Of a stretch of 64,000 nucleotides of DNA, positions 33,296 to 44,551 are shown piece after piece. The notes beneath the pieces are model-generated. The model searched no databases. It was not told the DNA's origin and saw nothing but the letters and a program-made list of their open reading frames with translations. Position numbers and translations under genes: made by a program. Each line of letters starts with the position of its first letter. The first letter of the stretch is position 1. This stretch comes from Gliomastix tumulicola (taxonomy: Eukaryota; Ascomycota; Sordariomycetes; Hypocreales; Bionectriaceae), in the NCBI GenBank assembly GCA_001599755.1, contig BCHX01000004.1:124001-188000 (forward strand), in the 5' to 3' direction.

Positions 33296-33974
33296 TCTTT
33301 CAAAATCTCCGCAGATTGCAGAGAAAGATTCGCCTGGTAATGGTTGCAGAGTATCGTCTGTTCAAGGAGAGATCAAGAGCGATCCTTCACTTTGATATAT
33401 ATATCGTTTCCCTTCATCCCTTCACACAAGCTGTGACAGCATCCCCTTGGTTCGCCCTGACGAGTTATTGCAGGGATCGGTGGCCTCGGGCAGCATGCAT
33501 GTCAATATCGGCGTCGTATTTCGGACCCGGACCGCCCGTCAGATCTTGGCCCTTTGGCCCTTGTCATGTCAAGTGGATGTCATGCAGCTGGAAGCGAGAC
33601 AGACGCACGTCCGTCCATCGACTTGGAATGCCTTCATTTCTGTCTCCTGCAATCATCCTATGAAGTCACAGGCAGACTCCCCGCTCAGGCTTGCTCAGGC
33701 TTCCTCAGGCTTGGCCCATCCAGTTCGCCACAGCGCATGATCTCTGCTTGCTCTTATCTGATCTAATTGCCGCGCTAATAGCCGGGGGCAGCCACACAAT
33801 CAGGGAAATCACCATGGCGAGGACTCATCAGCGAGCGGAAGATGCCGCCAAGACGCGCGTCCTCGACTCCTCATCGTCCTCATCGCCAGTTTGGTATCAA
33901 ACGAGCGCGACTTGCACCTCCTTTTGCCATTCGTCTCTCTTCCCATCCTCGTGAGAGTGTGCTCGACGGCCATC
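33296..33974. promoter_or_regulatory. Divergent promoter of RTA1 gene and secreted hypothetical gene
   Basis: About 680 bp between two divergently transcribed genes. A degenerate tandem of CTCAGGCTTG-type units lies around 33685-33715. A candidate AT-rich TATA-like element (ATATATAT) lies near 33394-33404. No gene was seen. Confidence 0.5.
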
Positions 33975-35657
33975 ATGATTCTCACGGGCTTTGTAACATG
34001 CGCGCTCGCCTCACTGGCTCTGGGCTCGCCCCAAGCCCATCACGCCGTCGACAGCGACCTGACCCCTTCTGAAGACGCTGCTCGACAGCGGGCACCCGAT
34101 CTCTTCAACGCCGTGCACGACACGATGCGGCAATGGGGCTCGTCCATCCACCACAACGGCATGTCCTTTTTCCTTGCGACTGTCCCCGAGGGCGTCATGT
34201 TCTACCACGGGAGCAGCAAAGAAGAGACCCCCGATCAGCCTGAGTGGCTCGCCTACGAGATCGAGCATGCCGAGCTGTTTGCGCGCAGCCGCTTTGGGGG
34301 ACGTCCTCCAGGACCGCCGCCGGGCGACGACGGTGCGAGAGGAGGCGTTGGATGGATGTCGTTCCTTCAAGGGCCGTACAATCCTCAGCGACCATTCAGC
34401 GGGCCGCCAGCACCGCCTCCGACGGAAGACAATGGGGGATGGCTGCATGTCTATCGAACGACGGAGCCCCTGAAGCTCCTCTACGTGGATGGAATGGGCG
34501 CAGGGAAGACGAATATGGGAACACTGGACACGCAGGACTACGTTCTCAGGGGCCAGACCCCGGGCACATCTGACCGCGACGCGCACAAGGCTCCCGAACC
34601 TGGACGTGGCAGCGGGCCGATGGATGAGAGGGGGCGAGCAAACGAACGTAAGTGCACTCATCACCTAACATCATGGCCAGCGATAACTAATCACGGTGCA
34701 GTCTGTGAACTCTGCAACGATTGGGGCCTGCAAGGCATCATTCGAATGGAGGCCGGCTTCGAGATCATCAAATGCAACTTCTCCGAGAGCATGGAGAAGG
34801 TGCAGGTCCTCCACCGCCCGACAACACAAGGAGGGAGTGCTCCCCGACCCGGCTTTGGAGGTTTCGAGTACATCCGGGGCGTTGCAGAACGTTACGAAGG
34901 CATCGGCTCGGCTCGCACAAGCATCGACTTCTCTTCCATGGTGTCGGCGTTCTACTTCCCGGTCAATCTGACAAACCCTGACCACAGCCGACCAGACCTA
35001 CCGAGGCTGTATAATACTACGACAGCCGAGCGAGCCTTGATCAAGGACTATCTGTCCACGGTTCTTGAGCAGCGAATGCAGGAGCCAGCAGATGGCGTCA
35101 ACTGGCAGGGTGTCTCGGATATGATTGTCAGTCGCTACGCAGACAGATTGCGATACATGGTCCAGAATGTGTCATCAACCCAAGAGATGGAGCGGGAAGT
35201 CAGCTTCCTTCTGAATCTGTTCATCGACGGCTTGGACGAGGATGACGAAGACTATTCTGCTGCCACTCAACGATGCACGAACTTCTACCTCCCATCAAAG
35301 TCGCATACATCCGAGATCGACCAGCTCCTGCAAGTGGCTTTCACTGCAGTGACGGGCACCATCTGCTCTGCGCTCTTCAAGATCCTCCAGCTGGTGTCCA
35401 GTGATGGCGACAAAGAAGGCTGGTCTCTCGACGCCCCGATCCAGGAGCTCCAAGGCTTGATGGACCATCTCGGATGGGCTCGTTTTAGGCGATGCCACGG
35501 ATGCGGTGTCGACGAAGTGTGCTTCATCCCCATGTGGCCACTCGGCAAGAAGGAGGATTACTACCATCCTCGGTGCATCCACGGGACAGATCTTGCCGGA
35601 GGCGATAGCTATTGGGGGGGTTTCCAGCGCCCAGGTCCAGGAGGTCGTGATAGATAA
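33975..35657 (+). CDS. Secreted conserved hypothetical protein
   Basis: Two exons, 33975-34647 and 34702-35657, encode 542 residues. The ATG at 33975 opens into a signal peptide (MILTGFVTCALASLALGSPQ); the further upstream in-frame Met at 33891 would add a mostly polar leader. The intron GTAAGT to TGCAG joins NEL to CELCNDWG in phase. The sequence contains SSIHHNGMSFFLATVPEGV, a Pro-rich segment, HVYRTTEPLKLLYVDGMGAGKT and GTLDTQDYVL, then two clusters of cysteines, ending with a CHGCGVDEVCF motif. I recognise it as belonging to an uncharacterised fungal family. The GMGAGKT segment resembles a Walker A loop but occurs in an extracellular-type protein, so nucleotide binding is doubtful. It has multiple N-glycosylation sequons. 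Confidence 0.82.
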   Translation: MILTGFVTCALASLALGSPQAHHAVDSDLTPSEDAARQRAPDLFNAVHDTMRQWGSSIHHNGMSFFLATVPEGVMFYHGSSKEETPDQPEWLAYEIEHAELFARSRFGGRPPGPPPGDDGARGGVGWMSFLQGPYNPQRPFSGPPAPPPTEDNGGWLHVYRTTEPLKLLYVDGMGAGKTNMGTLDTQDYVLRGQTPGTSDRDAHKAPEPGRGSGPMDERGRANERKCTHHLTSWPAITNHGAVCELCNDWGLQGIIRMEAGFEIIKCNFSESMEKVQVLHRPTTQGGSAPRPGFGGFEYIRGVAERYEGIGSARTSIDFSSMVSAFYFPVNLTNPDHSRPDLPRLYNTTTAERALIKDYLSTVLEQRMQEPADGVNWQGVSDMIVSRYADRLRYMVQNVSSTQEMEREVSFLLNLFIDGLDEDDEDYSAATQRCTNFYLPSKSHTSEIDQLLQVAFTAVTGTICSALFKILQLVSSDGDKEGWSLDAPIQELQGLMDHLGWARFRRCHGCGVDEVCFIPMWPLGKKEDYYHPRCIHGTDLAGGDSYWGGFQRPGPGGRDR

Positions 35658-36325
35658 GGCCTTATATGATGATATGATTTGGCAACTGCTTCTCGAACTT
35701 TCCTCGTTCCCGAAGCCGTCGTGTCTAAGCTCCAGGGACCGATCGGGGTCGGCATCGGCCTTACGATCCCCAGTCGGAGCTGGACTTAGCACGCACGACG
35801 GACGCGGGGGGCAAATAGCGTCACAACGTGTAGTTAGGCTGCATTGTTTCATACGCTGCATCTGAGATTCGAACACGATAGATCTGAAATTCCAATTCCA
35901 AGACCTTTCCTCCGTCCAAACCAGGTCTTGCATGCCATGCATTCGGAGAACAGCGTCCTCCGATGTGCTCAACAGCTCCGAGATGTGGGGGAGTAGCATT
36001 TCAGCTCGCCGGAAATACAGCATCGGAGCTAGCCATCTTGCTCCAGTTAGGGTCTTGTGCGGCAATGCGTGCCGGGCTTGGGCTTTGCTCTCGGCGATAA
36101 GGGAACTAACTATGGCAGAGTAGACCATCAACGACTGAAGTTTGGATACGTGACGTAAATGACTGCTGCTTGAAGAGATATGATATAAAGATGGGAGAAC
36201 CATGACTTCACTGAGGCTGTCGAGCACAATCACATCGCCTCAACAGTACAAACAACGGACACTACCCCTTCAGCACCAACAAACACACTTATCACCACGC
36301 CCTGGGACTTATCAAGAATCTCGAG
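35658..36325. promoter_or_regulatory. Region upstream of the aldo-keto reductase gene
   Basis: Contains a TATAAA at 36184-36189, 137 bp before the reductase ATG, and a CA-rich leader. Minus-strand open frames crossing this region (from 36233) have no recognisable content and overlap the preceding gene. Confidence 0.6.
36184..36189 (+). promoter_or_regulatory. TATA box of the pyridoxal reductase-type gene
   Basis: TATAAA within GATATAAAG, 137 bp upstream of the ATG at 36326. A CA-rich leader follows. Placement is plausible for a core promoter. Confidence 0.55.
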
Positions 36326-37539
36326 ATGCCTCAGCTTGCCGGAAAAGAAGTTGGCCCTATTGGCTATGGTCTTATGGGCTTGACCTGGCGAGCAACTCCG
36401 CCCTCTCAGGAGCAGGCCTTTGAAGCCATGCATGCCGCGATTAAGAACGGAAGTACGTTGTGAACTGCCTGCCCCTTTCCTTCTTCTTCTTCGCATTATC
36501 GAGTAATCTCTCTTTTTGCAAGAAGACTTACTAACTTCATCACTTCAGGCAACGCCTGGAATGGTGGCGAGTTTTATGGAAATCCCGACTACAATAGTCT
36601 GGTGCTGGTTGAGCGCTACCTCGAGAAGTACCCTGAAGATGCCGACAAGATCGTCCTCAGCATCAAGGGCGGCATGAACCCGGCCACTCACAAGTCGGAT
36701 GGCTCACCTGGTAAGTTTCAACAAAACGTGGAGGACATACAGGAGACTCGGACGCTGACAATAGTGCAGAGAACACTCGCCGCACCCTCGACGACAGCAT
36801 TGCTCAGTTGAACGGCCGTGTCAAGATTGGCCTCTTCGAGTTCGCTCGCCGAGACCCCAATGTGCCCCTCGAGGTGACTCTCGGAATCGTCGACAAGGAG
36901 TACGTCCAAACAGGCAAGATCGGAGGAATTTCCCTCTCCGAGGTGCGGGCCGAGACGATTCACGAGGCGGTTAAGCATACCAAGGTGCTGGCCGTCGAGG
37001 TCGAACTTTCTCTGTACGTTTCATTCATTCATGCATCGCCTACGCCCTATCTAATAGCTCCTGACTAATAACAATCTCTCAGCTTCTCTACTGACGCACT
37101 AGAGAACGGCGTCGCTGCCGCGTGCGCCCAGTACGGCATCCCCATCATCGCGTACTCGCCCATCGGCAGGGGCCTGTTGACGGGACAGGTCAAGTCCCTC
37201 GACGACATCCCCAAGGACTCGATGCTCCGCCACTTCCCCCGCTTCCAACCCGAGAACTTCGCAATCAACCTCCAGCTCGTTGAGCAGGTCGAGCGCACTG
37301 CCGCGAAGAAGGGCTGCACGCCGGCTCAGCTCGCCATCAACTGGGTCGTGGCCCTCTCGAAGCGCCCCGGGATGCCGACTATTATCCCCATCCCTGGTGC
37401 TACTACTGCCGAGCGTGTGGACGAGAATACGAAACTGATTGACATCTCGGAGGAGGAGCTGGCCGAGATCGATGCCATCCTTGCTAAGTTTGAGACGGCT
37501 GGTGAGCGATATCCCGATCACATTCCTATGAACGGTTAG
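36326..37539 (+). CDS. Aldo-keto reductase, pyridoxal reductase (AKR8) type
   Basis: Four exons, 36326-36452, 36549-36710, 36770-37013 and 37083-37539, encode 329 residues. The start VGPIGYGLMGLTWR and GEFYGNPDYNSL are typical of fungal pyridoxal reductase (Plr1-type) proteins, which reduce pyridoxal to pyridoxine with NADPH in the cytosol. The conserved tyrosine lies in GEFYG and the lysine in LSIKGG. The position usually Asp in AKRs appears as N in NAWNGGEFYG. IPIIAYSPIGRGLLTGQ forms the cofactor-side strand and IPIPGATTAERVDENTK is the NADPH-phosphate-binding end. Donors are GTACGT or GTAAGT. Vitamin B6 salvage is the likely role; other aldehyde substrates are possible. Confidence 0.92.
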
Positions 37540-38012
37540 AGAGAGCGGTGGCTTCGGCTGTTTGATAGAAGGCTTTGGTCATTTGATAGTAGGGAGGGCA
37601 ATTATAGGTAGAGAGTTCGAATCAAAATTGTAGTTGCATCGCGTGGAGATCATAGGGTATCCTTCTCGTCTATATTGTATCGCTCATTGCTTGAGGTATT
37701 CGCCGACACGAGGTGGCCAGTTAGTACTGGCTTAGCATTGCGGCTTAATGTGTGATGTCTCCAGCCAGTATGAAGGGTAAGGGAGCACAGGATAAATCAA
37801 ATGATTGCCTTTCCTATAACCGTATTATTAAAACTGAGATAACCGTGGATCCGTTATACGCTTCCACAACCCAGAGCCTCGGTACCGTAACCACCATTGC
37901 CATGCGTCAGATAAGTCCAACCGTGATGCCCCTCACCATCCCACAAGATCGTACAAAGTGAACAAAGAGATCCGAGACGCCGTAAGAATTAATAAGGATA
38001 ACATCCATTACC
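37540..38012. other. Intergenic region between two converging genes
   Basis: 3' flanks of the reductase and of the large sulfatase-type gene. Sequence is AT-rich with no gene. A GTTCGAATC motif at 37615-37623 resembles a tRNA B box, but no A box or cloverleaf was found. Confidence 0.55.
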
Positions 38013-41000
38013 CTAGGGATGCAAGTCCAGGAAGTCCTTGCCATCTGACGAGTGATATCTCCATAGCCTCTGACGCTCCAAACTCCACCACTTCCCAACG
38101 GCTTCTGCCTCAAAAGCCCACGTGGCTGCATCATCGCCTAGATTCGTTCTCACTGTCTCGATGAACTGGCCCAGCGACCACTCTTCAATGGGTTCCTTCT
38201 CCTGCGGATCTGCGCTTAGATCCGTCAACCGGTACTCAAACACCTTTCCCAAGGGCATAACAAGTCGATACGGACTGTCTGCCGACGTGACAGCGAGCAT
38301 TCCCGCCCCCGAGTTGATGACGGAAAAGTTCCATGCGCGCCTGCCGTTATGTGACGCACGGTATGGACGAATCAGCGACTGGCCCTCATACTCGGGCAGG
38401 ATGTCAGCGGCCACGGCTGCATCCTTCTCACTGAGGGAGCCACTGCTAAGCAGCAAGTCCAAGACGGTCGGTAGGATCGATATAGTGCTCACGTTGGCCG
38501 CATACTGGACCCGAGGGAGGTTGGGATGGCGAAACGTGATGGGAACGCGGAAGTTGGAGACGTGTCCGTTCTCGTACGTTCCTCTCCTGTGGTAGTCCTC
38601 CATGAACGCTTGACCGTGGTCCCCGGCCATAACGACGAGCGTCTCGTTGGCGATACCCGTATCGTCGAGCAGTTGCATCAGCTCTCCCATCCACGCGTCG
38701 TGAAATCGTATTGTGTTGAGGTATTTGTTAAAGTCGGTATGCCAGCTGGAACTCCCACTCGTAGGGAAGAAATCAACCGCCCTTCCAAACCAGTCAGGCG
38801 TGTTCCAATCGTGGTGTGTCGTGCTCGTGAAATGCGTCATGAACATCCGCCGGTTGTTGGCTGTCGCATTGCCAATGTACTCATGCAGGTACGGTCTGAG
38901 AACAGGCTCGGCGTAGCTGAAATAGTTCACCTCCTGGTACATTGGATCCGACTCGTTGAATCTCCAGTCCAGTCTCAGCTCCTTCCTCGTCACCTTGTAT
39001 TTGAAGCCAATTCGGTCATCAAACCAGTCCTGCCTGTCGTACTGCTCCGTCATAGACTCGAACAGCGCTGGATACCACTCATGCTGAAGGTAATCGTCAT
39101 TCCTTGACGAGTTCATGTTCGGCTTGTTGCTGTTGAAGAGCCCGAGAATCTGAGGCAGGCAGGGCTGGTAGCTGAATGTGTCGGACTCTTGGAACTTCTC
39201 GACGGGCATAGCCCAGGCACCGCAGTGATTTGTGGCGAAGCTCTTGGTGGACATGGTGCTGCCTGTATATGCCCCGACAACATTTATGCCTCCGTAGCCT
39301 TCCCTCGTTTGGTCGTACCACTTCATTTCCCAGGGAGTGGCGGACATGTTGGTAGGCGTCACGGTCAAGTTGGTCGCCTTGAAGTCGCCTGAGATGCCTG
39401 TAATCTTCTCGATATTGCGTGTCAGATGCGCTAGCTGGTCAGTGACATACGCCTTCTCGTAGAGTGAAGGGTTTGCATCAAGAATGTTTTGCACGATGCC
39501 CGAGTCGTGACGAATAGGGAACAAATCCTGCCGCAGACTCTCCATGAGGATGAAGAAGACGTGTCTAATCTTGACCGAGCCATCACCCAGTGCCTCCCTC
39601 AACGGCTCCAGAATATCATTATTCAGATTAGTGATCTTCAAAGGATCGCTCATAGGGTTGTAAAACGGATCTGGTAGGTCGAGTCCTGGACATTTTGTCC
39701 TGTCTGTAGGCCGTGAAGGCCCAAGGGATCCTAAAAACCCGTTCTTCATGCGCATAGGATCCAACCGGAAGAATCCGAGCGGCACCGCTGCAGGGAGCCA
39801 GTCAGGCGCAGTTCGTGTTCGATACTCCTCAGCCATCGGACTTTGCGTCCTATTAGCCCCGTTGGGAGCCCATCCTTTATAATGGCCTTGCGGCTGCTCC
39901 CAAAACGCGCTGTCGAGGAGCTCTGGGAGAGGCCATTTGTTGTTCATGAGGCGTCTCTGCTCTGCGCAGTAGCCCGGCCCGGAGTGAAAGACGTCGAGTA
40001 AGGCGACGGGAAGGGTAACGGACATGTGGTTGTATGGCTTGTGAGGTCGGACAGCGAAGGCCACGGTCAAGAAAAGGATTGCGATGATTATCAGGGCAAG
40101 CTCGAGAATCCATGGCAGCGCGGGAAGGACGCGGCGCAGTCGAAATCTGCCGTCGATCATGCGAGAAGGCGCTGGGTCGTCTTGGCTCGTCTCCCCTTTT
40201 CCTGCCTCGCTCAGCAACAGGCCATATCCCTCCCAATTCGACGGTCCACTCTCCGATTGGCGATCTGAGAAGACAGTAAGATCATCTCCATCATCATCAC
40301 TCCAATCGGCAAGTCCACCGACGCCCTCGTCCCAGTCATCCTTACTAGGCACTAGGATTTTCTTTTCGCGGTCCCCCTGTCGAAAGTGGGCGAGCTTCGG
40401 TGCAATTGCTTTAGATGCGGCAACATAAAGCAGGTGTCCAACTATCAATAGTAGAGCTGTCAACATCGTGACCTATTGCCCGGCGTGGAAAGGAAGTCAT
40501 CTTACCAGTCAAGATATTCTCGCCGACAGCCATCAAGAAGCCACCGACAGCGCCATACAGCATGCCGCTCAAGAACCACGAGATGACAGTCATGATGCCC
40601 GCCGACACGGCCATCGTGAAGCTGCCAGTGAGCAAAACCCGAAGGCCATCCGAACTCGTGACGTAGGAGCCCGCCTCTCGCCACTCCAATTCACCTCCCG
40701 TCTCGAAGAAGAAGCTGAGCTGCGATGCAGCCGCTCCGAGGGCCACCGCGCCGAGCAGCCATCCTAAGATCGTAGAGACAGTAAATAAGAGCCGTCCTCT
40801 ACCGTTGATTGGTTGCCACAGGAGTAGACGACAGACGCAAATGGCGAGGAAGTCAAAGAAGAAGAACGTCGGCAGGTAGAAGATGAAAGCGAGTGTGGGG
40901 ACCGCAAATGCATGGGTGAGCAGGCGTATGCCCTTGCTGGTGACGAGAGACACAACAAAGATGGCGAAAACGAAGGAGGAGCCGGATGGCAGTCTGCATG

Positions 41001-41019
41001 CGGCGGGAAGACGCGCCAT
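38013..41019 (-). CDS. Large membrane protein with sulfatase/phosphotransferase-type (alkaline-phosphatase fold) domain
   Basis: Two exons, 41019-40506 and 40456-38013, encode 985 residues. Residues 1-175 contain about five transmembrane segments. After a second membrane pair (GKILTALLLIVGH-like start of exon 2) and an acidic linker (DDWDEGVGGLADWSDDDGDD), another transmembrane helix leads to the catalytic domain. That domain includes FFILMESLRQDLFP (metal-binding acid), AYTGSTMSTKSF (probable Thr/Ser nucleophile region), FMTHFTSTTHHDW and VVMAGDHGQAF, a layout like LTA-synthase or phosphoethanolamine-transferase members of the sulfatase clan. The usual sulfatase CxPSR motif is not seen, so a sulfatase reaction is not assured. 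The active site should face the lumen or outside. Several N-glycosylation sequons occur. Confidence 0.88.
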
Positions 41020-42721
41020 TGTGCTCTTCTTCCGCCCTCGCTATATTCTAGGCAAGGTTCTGGCGTGACACTCCATCGCCGTGTGTTCGCTGCGGAAGCA
41101 AAGGGGAGGAGAAGGGGAAAAGGGGAAACAAGAAAGAATTCCGCATCACGATCAGCATGTGAAGCACTCCCAGTCATTTCCGTGAATCAAGGGGTGGTGG
41201 GGGCAGTCCAGACCGAAGCATAGACCGTGGGAGTTGAAGCAGCAGGCCAGACTCCGTGTTGGTATTTCTCTCTCGTAATACGAAATTGGAAACTGGTCGC
41301 GTGCCCTGGCTCGAGTGTCAGGAGTGGTGGAGCTCAAGGACCAAGCGGCGAGGGGCAACAGTGAGCAGGGACAAGCTACGGACATGGAGAACAGCACGAA
41401 CAAAGACTAAGGCCTGGCTAGTTTTTCACTGTCCGTCCGGACATCAGACGGATTCCGCAGTCCAGTGCCTGCACTACATTCCAGAGAATGTAGGCAGGAT
41501 ATTCGCAGCAACTGACTGCCCCTACATGCATGAGAATGGATGGAGTGTCTGGAACGGGGAGACTCGGTCAACCCAATCCATCACCGCTTGTTGATCTTTA
41601 CACAAACTCGTCCAACTGAAAAAGCAAGGAGAGCCTTTGTTGGAGTACGAACTGAGACTGGGTGTAGAACTTCAAAAGGTCCCATATCTTAAAGGCAGGG
41701 GTAGTGCTGCTTCGGCAGAGTGTTGCCGATGTGGGATTCATCCCTGATCATCCCCAATCCCCAACTCAATCCCTTAGTGCCAGGTCCCCAGGACATAATC
41801 CTGGCTGACAAAGCTTTCGGCTTCCCGATATGTTGTTCGAGCTGGCCCATGGTAGCTCATGAACGGCTGCTACCCTGCACCCAAATCGATCATCCAGAGT
41901 CAGACCCTCGACTGTGGTCAATTTAGAGCCGAAGCAGTAATTTTAAACACTCCCTTTGACTTTACGACTCACAGCATTGGATCATAGTTTAGCTTTGAGG
42001 TCTTTTGTCGGTAACATCGATCCCATCCCACCTCTGATTCGTAAGGTTGCTAAGTCCCGTGCTCAACGAAAGTACAGGATATGGGGTATTCAACAGATGG
42101 CCTATGCCTCAGATACGTCGTACGTCATGATCTACGGGTGTTCAGAACGGCATAGATCACCCCGTCTTGAAATGGGGTTTTTAGGTACATGGATAAAGGG
42201 ACCCCGGAGATCCGGCCATAGGAGCCGCTTGGCAACGCATCTCTGCCTGGAACTCGTTCAAGTGCTTGGCTTTACTCCCAAGTGATTAGTCTAGATAAGG
42301 GTCGCTCGTGCTTTGTCATGAAATCAAAATATCTGTACTGTTGGCTTCTTAGAATTGTTTTCGAGTCATTCTGCTTGGTAGACGATGAGGAGCAGGGAAG
42401 CTGGAGTGATACTGGATAAAGACGGCTCCGACTGTTGAGATTGCCAAGAATCGCGGAAGATCAACCGGGCAATATGGGAATGCACGGACTGATATCAATA
42501 AAGGGATTTCACTGCGGATTTCTGATGAAAAGCGGGCGTAATATCTGTCTACTCGGGGAGACGGGACACGGTATTGATAAAGCTTGCTTAACTATCAGGA
42601 ATCTCAATCCTCAGGTGCTTATACGCGAGAAAGCAAAAAGGAATCATTAATGAGTATCGTACAAGGTTCTCCTACACATCCTCCTTTGTTCCATGTAGCC
42701 AATCGGGTCCCTTGACTGGGT
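41020..42721. other. 1.7-kb intergenic region, no gene supported
   Basis: Lies between the membrane sulfatase-type gene and the SDR gene. A purine-rich stretch (repeats of GGGGAAAA-like units) runs from about 41098 to 41135. Open frames of up to 112 codons lack recognisable content. Confidence 0.55.
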
Positions 42722-43585
42722 TTAGGCCTCCGGCTTCTCAATCGCCTCATCGACAATCTTCCAAGTGTGATCGGCGACCTTCTGCATCTGTTCAGTCGTC
42801 CAGACGGGACGGCCTTGAGCAACCTTCCCCTTGCTGTCAATGTTGCTCCAGAACCGTCCCTCCTTCTCGCCTGCCGCCGCAGCCTCCGTTGTGCCAGTGA
42901 GGACATGCTCGGCACATGTCTCGGGACTCACGGCCAGGAGAGCACTGGCACCCTTCATCACGGGACGGAGATACCACGGCATGCCGGACCCGAGACTAGT
43001 CTTAACGAATCCCGGGAACGCGTGGACATAGTGACGCTTCAATCCGCTGTTGGCGCTCTCCTGCTGAGCAGCGTAGAACTGCACCATGGCGTCGTTCATG
43101 GCCATGCAGTGATTGGCCGCATTGGAGAGGGAAAAGTTCTTCTTCAGATCCATGTCGTCCCACAGGAGCTTGTCCGGGGTGCCGCGCACCGAGTCGAGCA
43201 CGATGACGGCCTTGGCATCGTCCTTGAGAACGGGTGTCAGCTCGCGGAGCAGCAGCTGCCTGCCGTAGTAGTGGAGGGCCATCTTGTTGTCGATGCCCTC
43301 GGGCGTCTCCGTCCTCCCCGCCATGCTGAAGATGCCCTGCGACATGACGAGGAGATCCAGATGCGGCTCGGGGCGGGACGACTTGTACTCGTCGGTGTAG
43401 CGCTTAATGGCGCGCATGGAGGACGCGTCGAGCTGGCGGAATTCCATGTTGGAGGGCAGAGGAGTGGTGGGCTTCCTGCGACCGCTGATGGTCACATGCG
43501 AGTTGGGGTTGGAGGCTGCGATTTGGGAGGCAATGGCATAGCCAATGCCGCTGGTGCCGCCCACGACGAGAGCTCGTGTTGCCAT
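42722..43585 (-). CDS. Short-chain dehydrogenase/reductase-fold protein without the usual Tyr-x3-Lys
   Basis: Intronless, 287 residues. The dinucleotide-binding loop GGTSGIG is at 9-15 and the usual NAG motif is replaced by VMSQGI. The catalytic-type serine S132 is present in VLDSVRG. At the place where Tyr-x3-Lys is expected there is AANHCMAMNDAM, so neither residue is evident. The tail has a C-terminal extension typical of fungal SDRs annotated near secondary-metabolism or NmrA-like families. It may bind NAD(P) without being a standard reductase. A TATAAA element lies on the minus strand at 43737-43742, about 150 bp upstream of the ATG. No cluster context is visible. Confidence 0.9.
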   Translation of the reverse strand: MATRALVVGGTSGIGYAIASQIAASNPNSHVTISGRRKPTTPLPSNMEFRQLDASSMRAIKRYTDEYKSSRPEPHLDLLVMSQGIFSMAGRTETPEGIDNKMALHYYGRQLLLRELTPVLKDDAKAVIVLDSVRGTPDKLLWDDMDLKKNFSLSNAANHCMAMNDAMVQFYAAQQESANSGLKRHYVHAFPGFVKTSLGSGMPWYLRPVMKGASALLAVSPETCAEHVLTGTTEAAAAGEKEGRFWSNIDSKGKVAQGRPVWTTEQMQKVADHTWKIVDEAIEKPEA

Positions 43586-44551
43586 TGTGTGCTTGGAATG
43601 AGATGACGGACGGACTTGGACGGACGTGTGTTGCTGTGCTGGCTGTCGCGATGAAGTGATGAAGTGATGGAGAGCTGTGAATGATATGGTGACGATGACA
43701 AGTAATTACTCAATACCGGGTGCTCCTTTACCCTTCTTTATACTTTCCATCGACTTGGGGAGTGCTCTGACCCTGAATATGGTGTCATGCAGAGTCTGGC
43801 AGATAACGGACTTGTCGATCGGCCCCAGCAGTAAAGTCCGAAAAACGGGACATTTACTGAGGCTTGTCCCCGAAACTGGCAACCTAAACGAGGAAAGGAG
43901 CTAATGATGAGCCAGGGTCTCGTTTAGGTAGCCATCTTTTTGCGTGTCGAATCCGTGACCTGAATTTATTCATAACATTTTCTCCGATGATCTGCTGCTT
44001 GTTTCCTGAGAGCGACAAGACGAGTCGACTCTTGAGAATCTGCTAGAAACGGTACGTACTGGTAGGGTAGGGCAGATTGTGCTGCTTGGCGCCGATTCAC
44101 CATCGCAGAGCGTGGGATGGGGCCGATCCTGGCTGGCATGTGGTGGAAAAAGAAACACGAGAGGTCTGCGTATCAAGTTGTATGGCAGTGCGTCTCAAGA
44201 ATTTCGTCCATCACCTGGCAGGGCCATTCGGAAAGCAGACAAAAGTCCACCTGCATTGCACAGCTAGTATCCCCTCGTACTCTGCATGCACAATATTGAC
44301 CTAAAATATGAGACGTGGCGAAGCATGCGGCAAGGCAGAATGCGAGCCACATCTGCCTTTTGCTGCGGCTGAGGTTGGGCGTCGTGATCCCCCCCGCCTG
44401 ACTCCTTCTCAACACCTCATATTACCATCGCTGCCGACCTGGGACTGAGACTTCGAATCTCTGGACTTGCCTCCCCCTTCTCCAGCTCTCCCTCCTCCCT
44501 GCCTTACACCGTTGATCCAGCTGGGCAATTGAGGGGACGACGACAAGGAAG
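43586..44551. promoter_or_regulatory. Divergent promoter region of the SDR and STAND genes
   Basis: About 970 bp. It contains the SDR TATA element at 43737-43742 and a pyrimidine-rich tract (44462-44510) typical of fungal core promoters, just before the STAND protein start. No gene was seen. Confidence 0.55.

Noticed and set aside
35869..35877. GATTCGAAC, a reverse B-box-like sequence
   Set aside because: No corresponding A box on the minus strand and no cloverleaf.
35295..36233. 312-codon open frame on the minus strand
   Set aside because: Its first half overlaps the 3' end of a well-supported plus-strand gene in another frame, and the remainder has no recognisable content.
37615..37623. 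GTTCGAATC, a tRNA B-box-like sequence
   Set aside because: No A box or pairing acceptor arms within the needed distance; a lone 9-mer is not enough.
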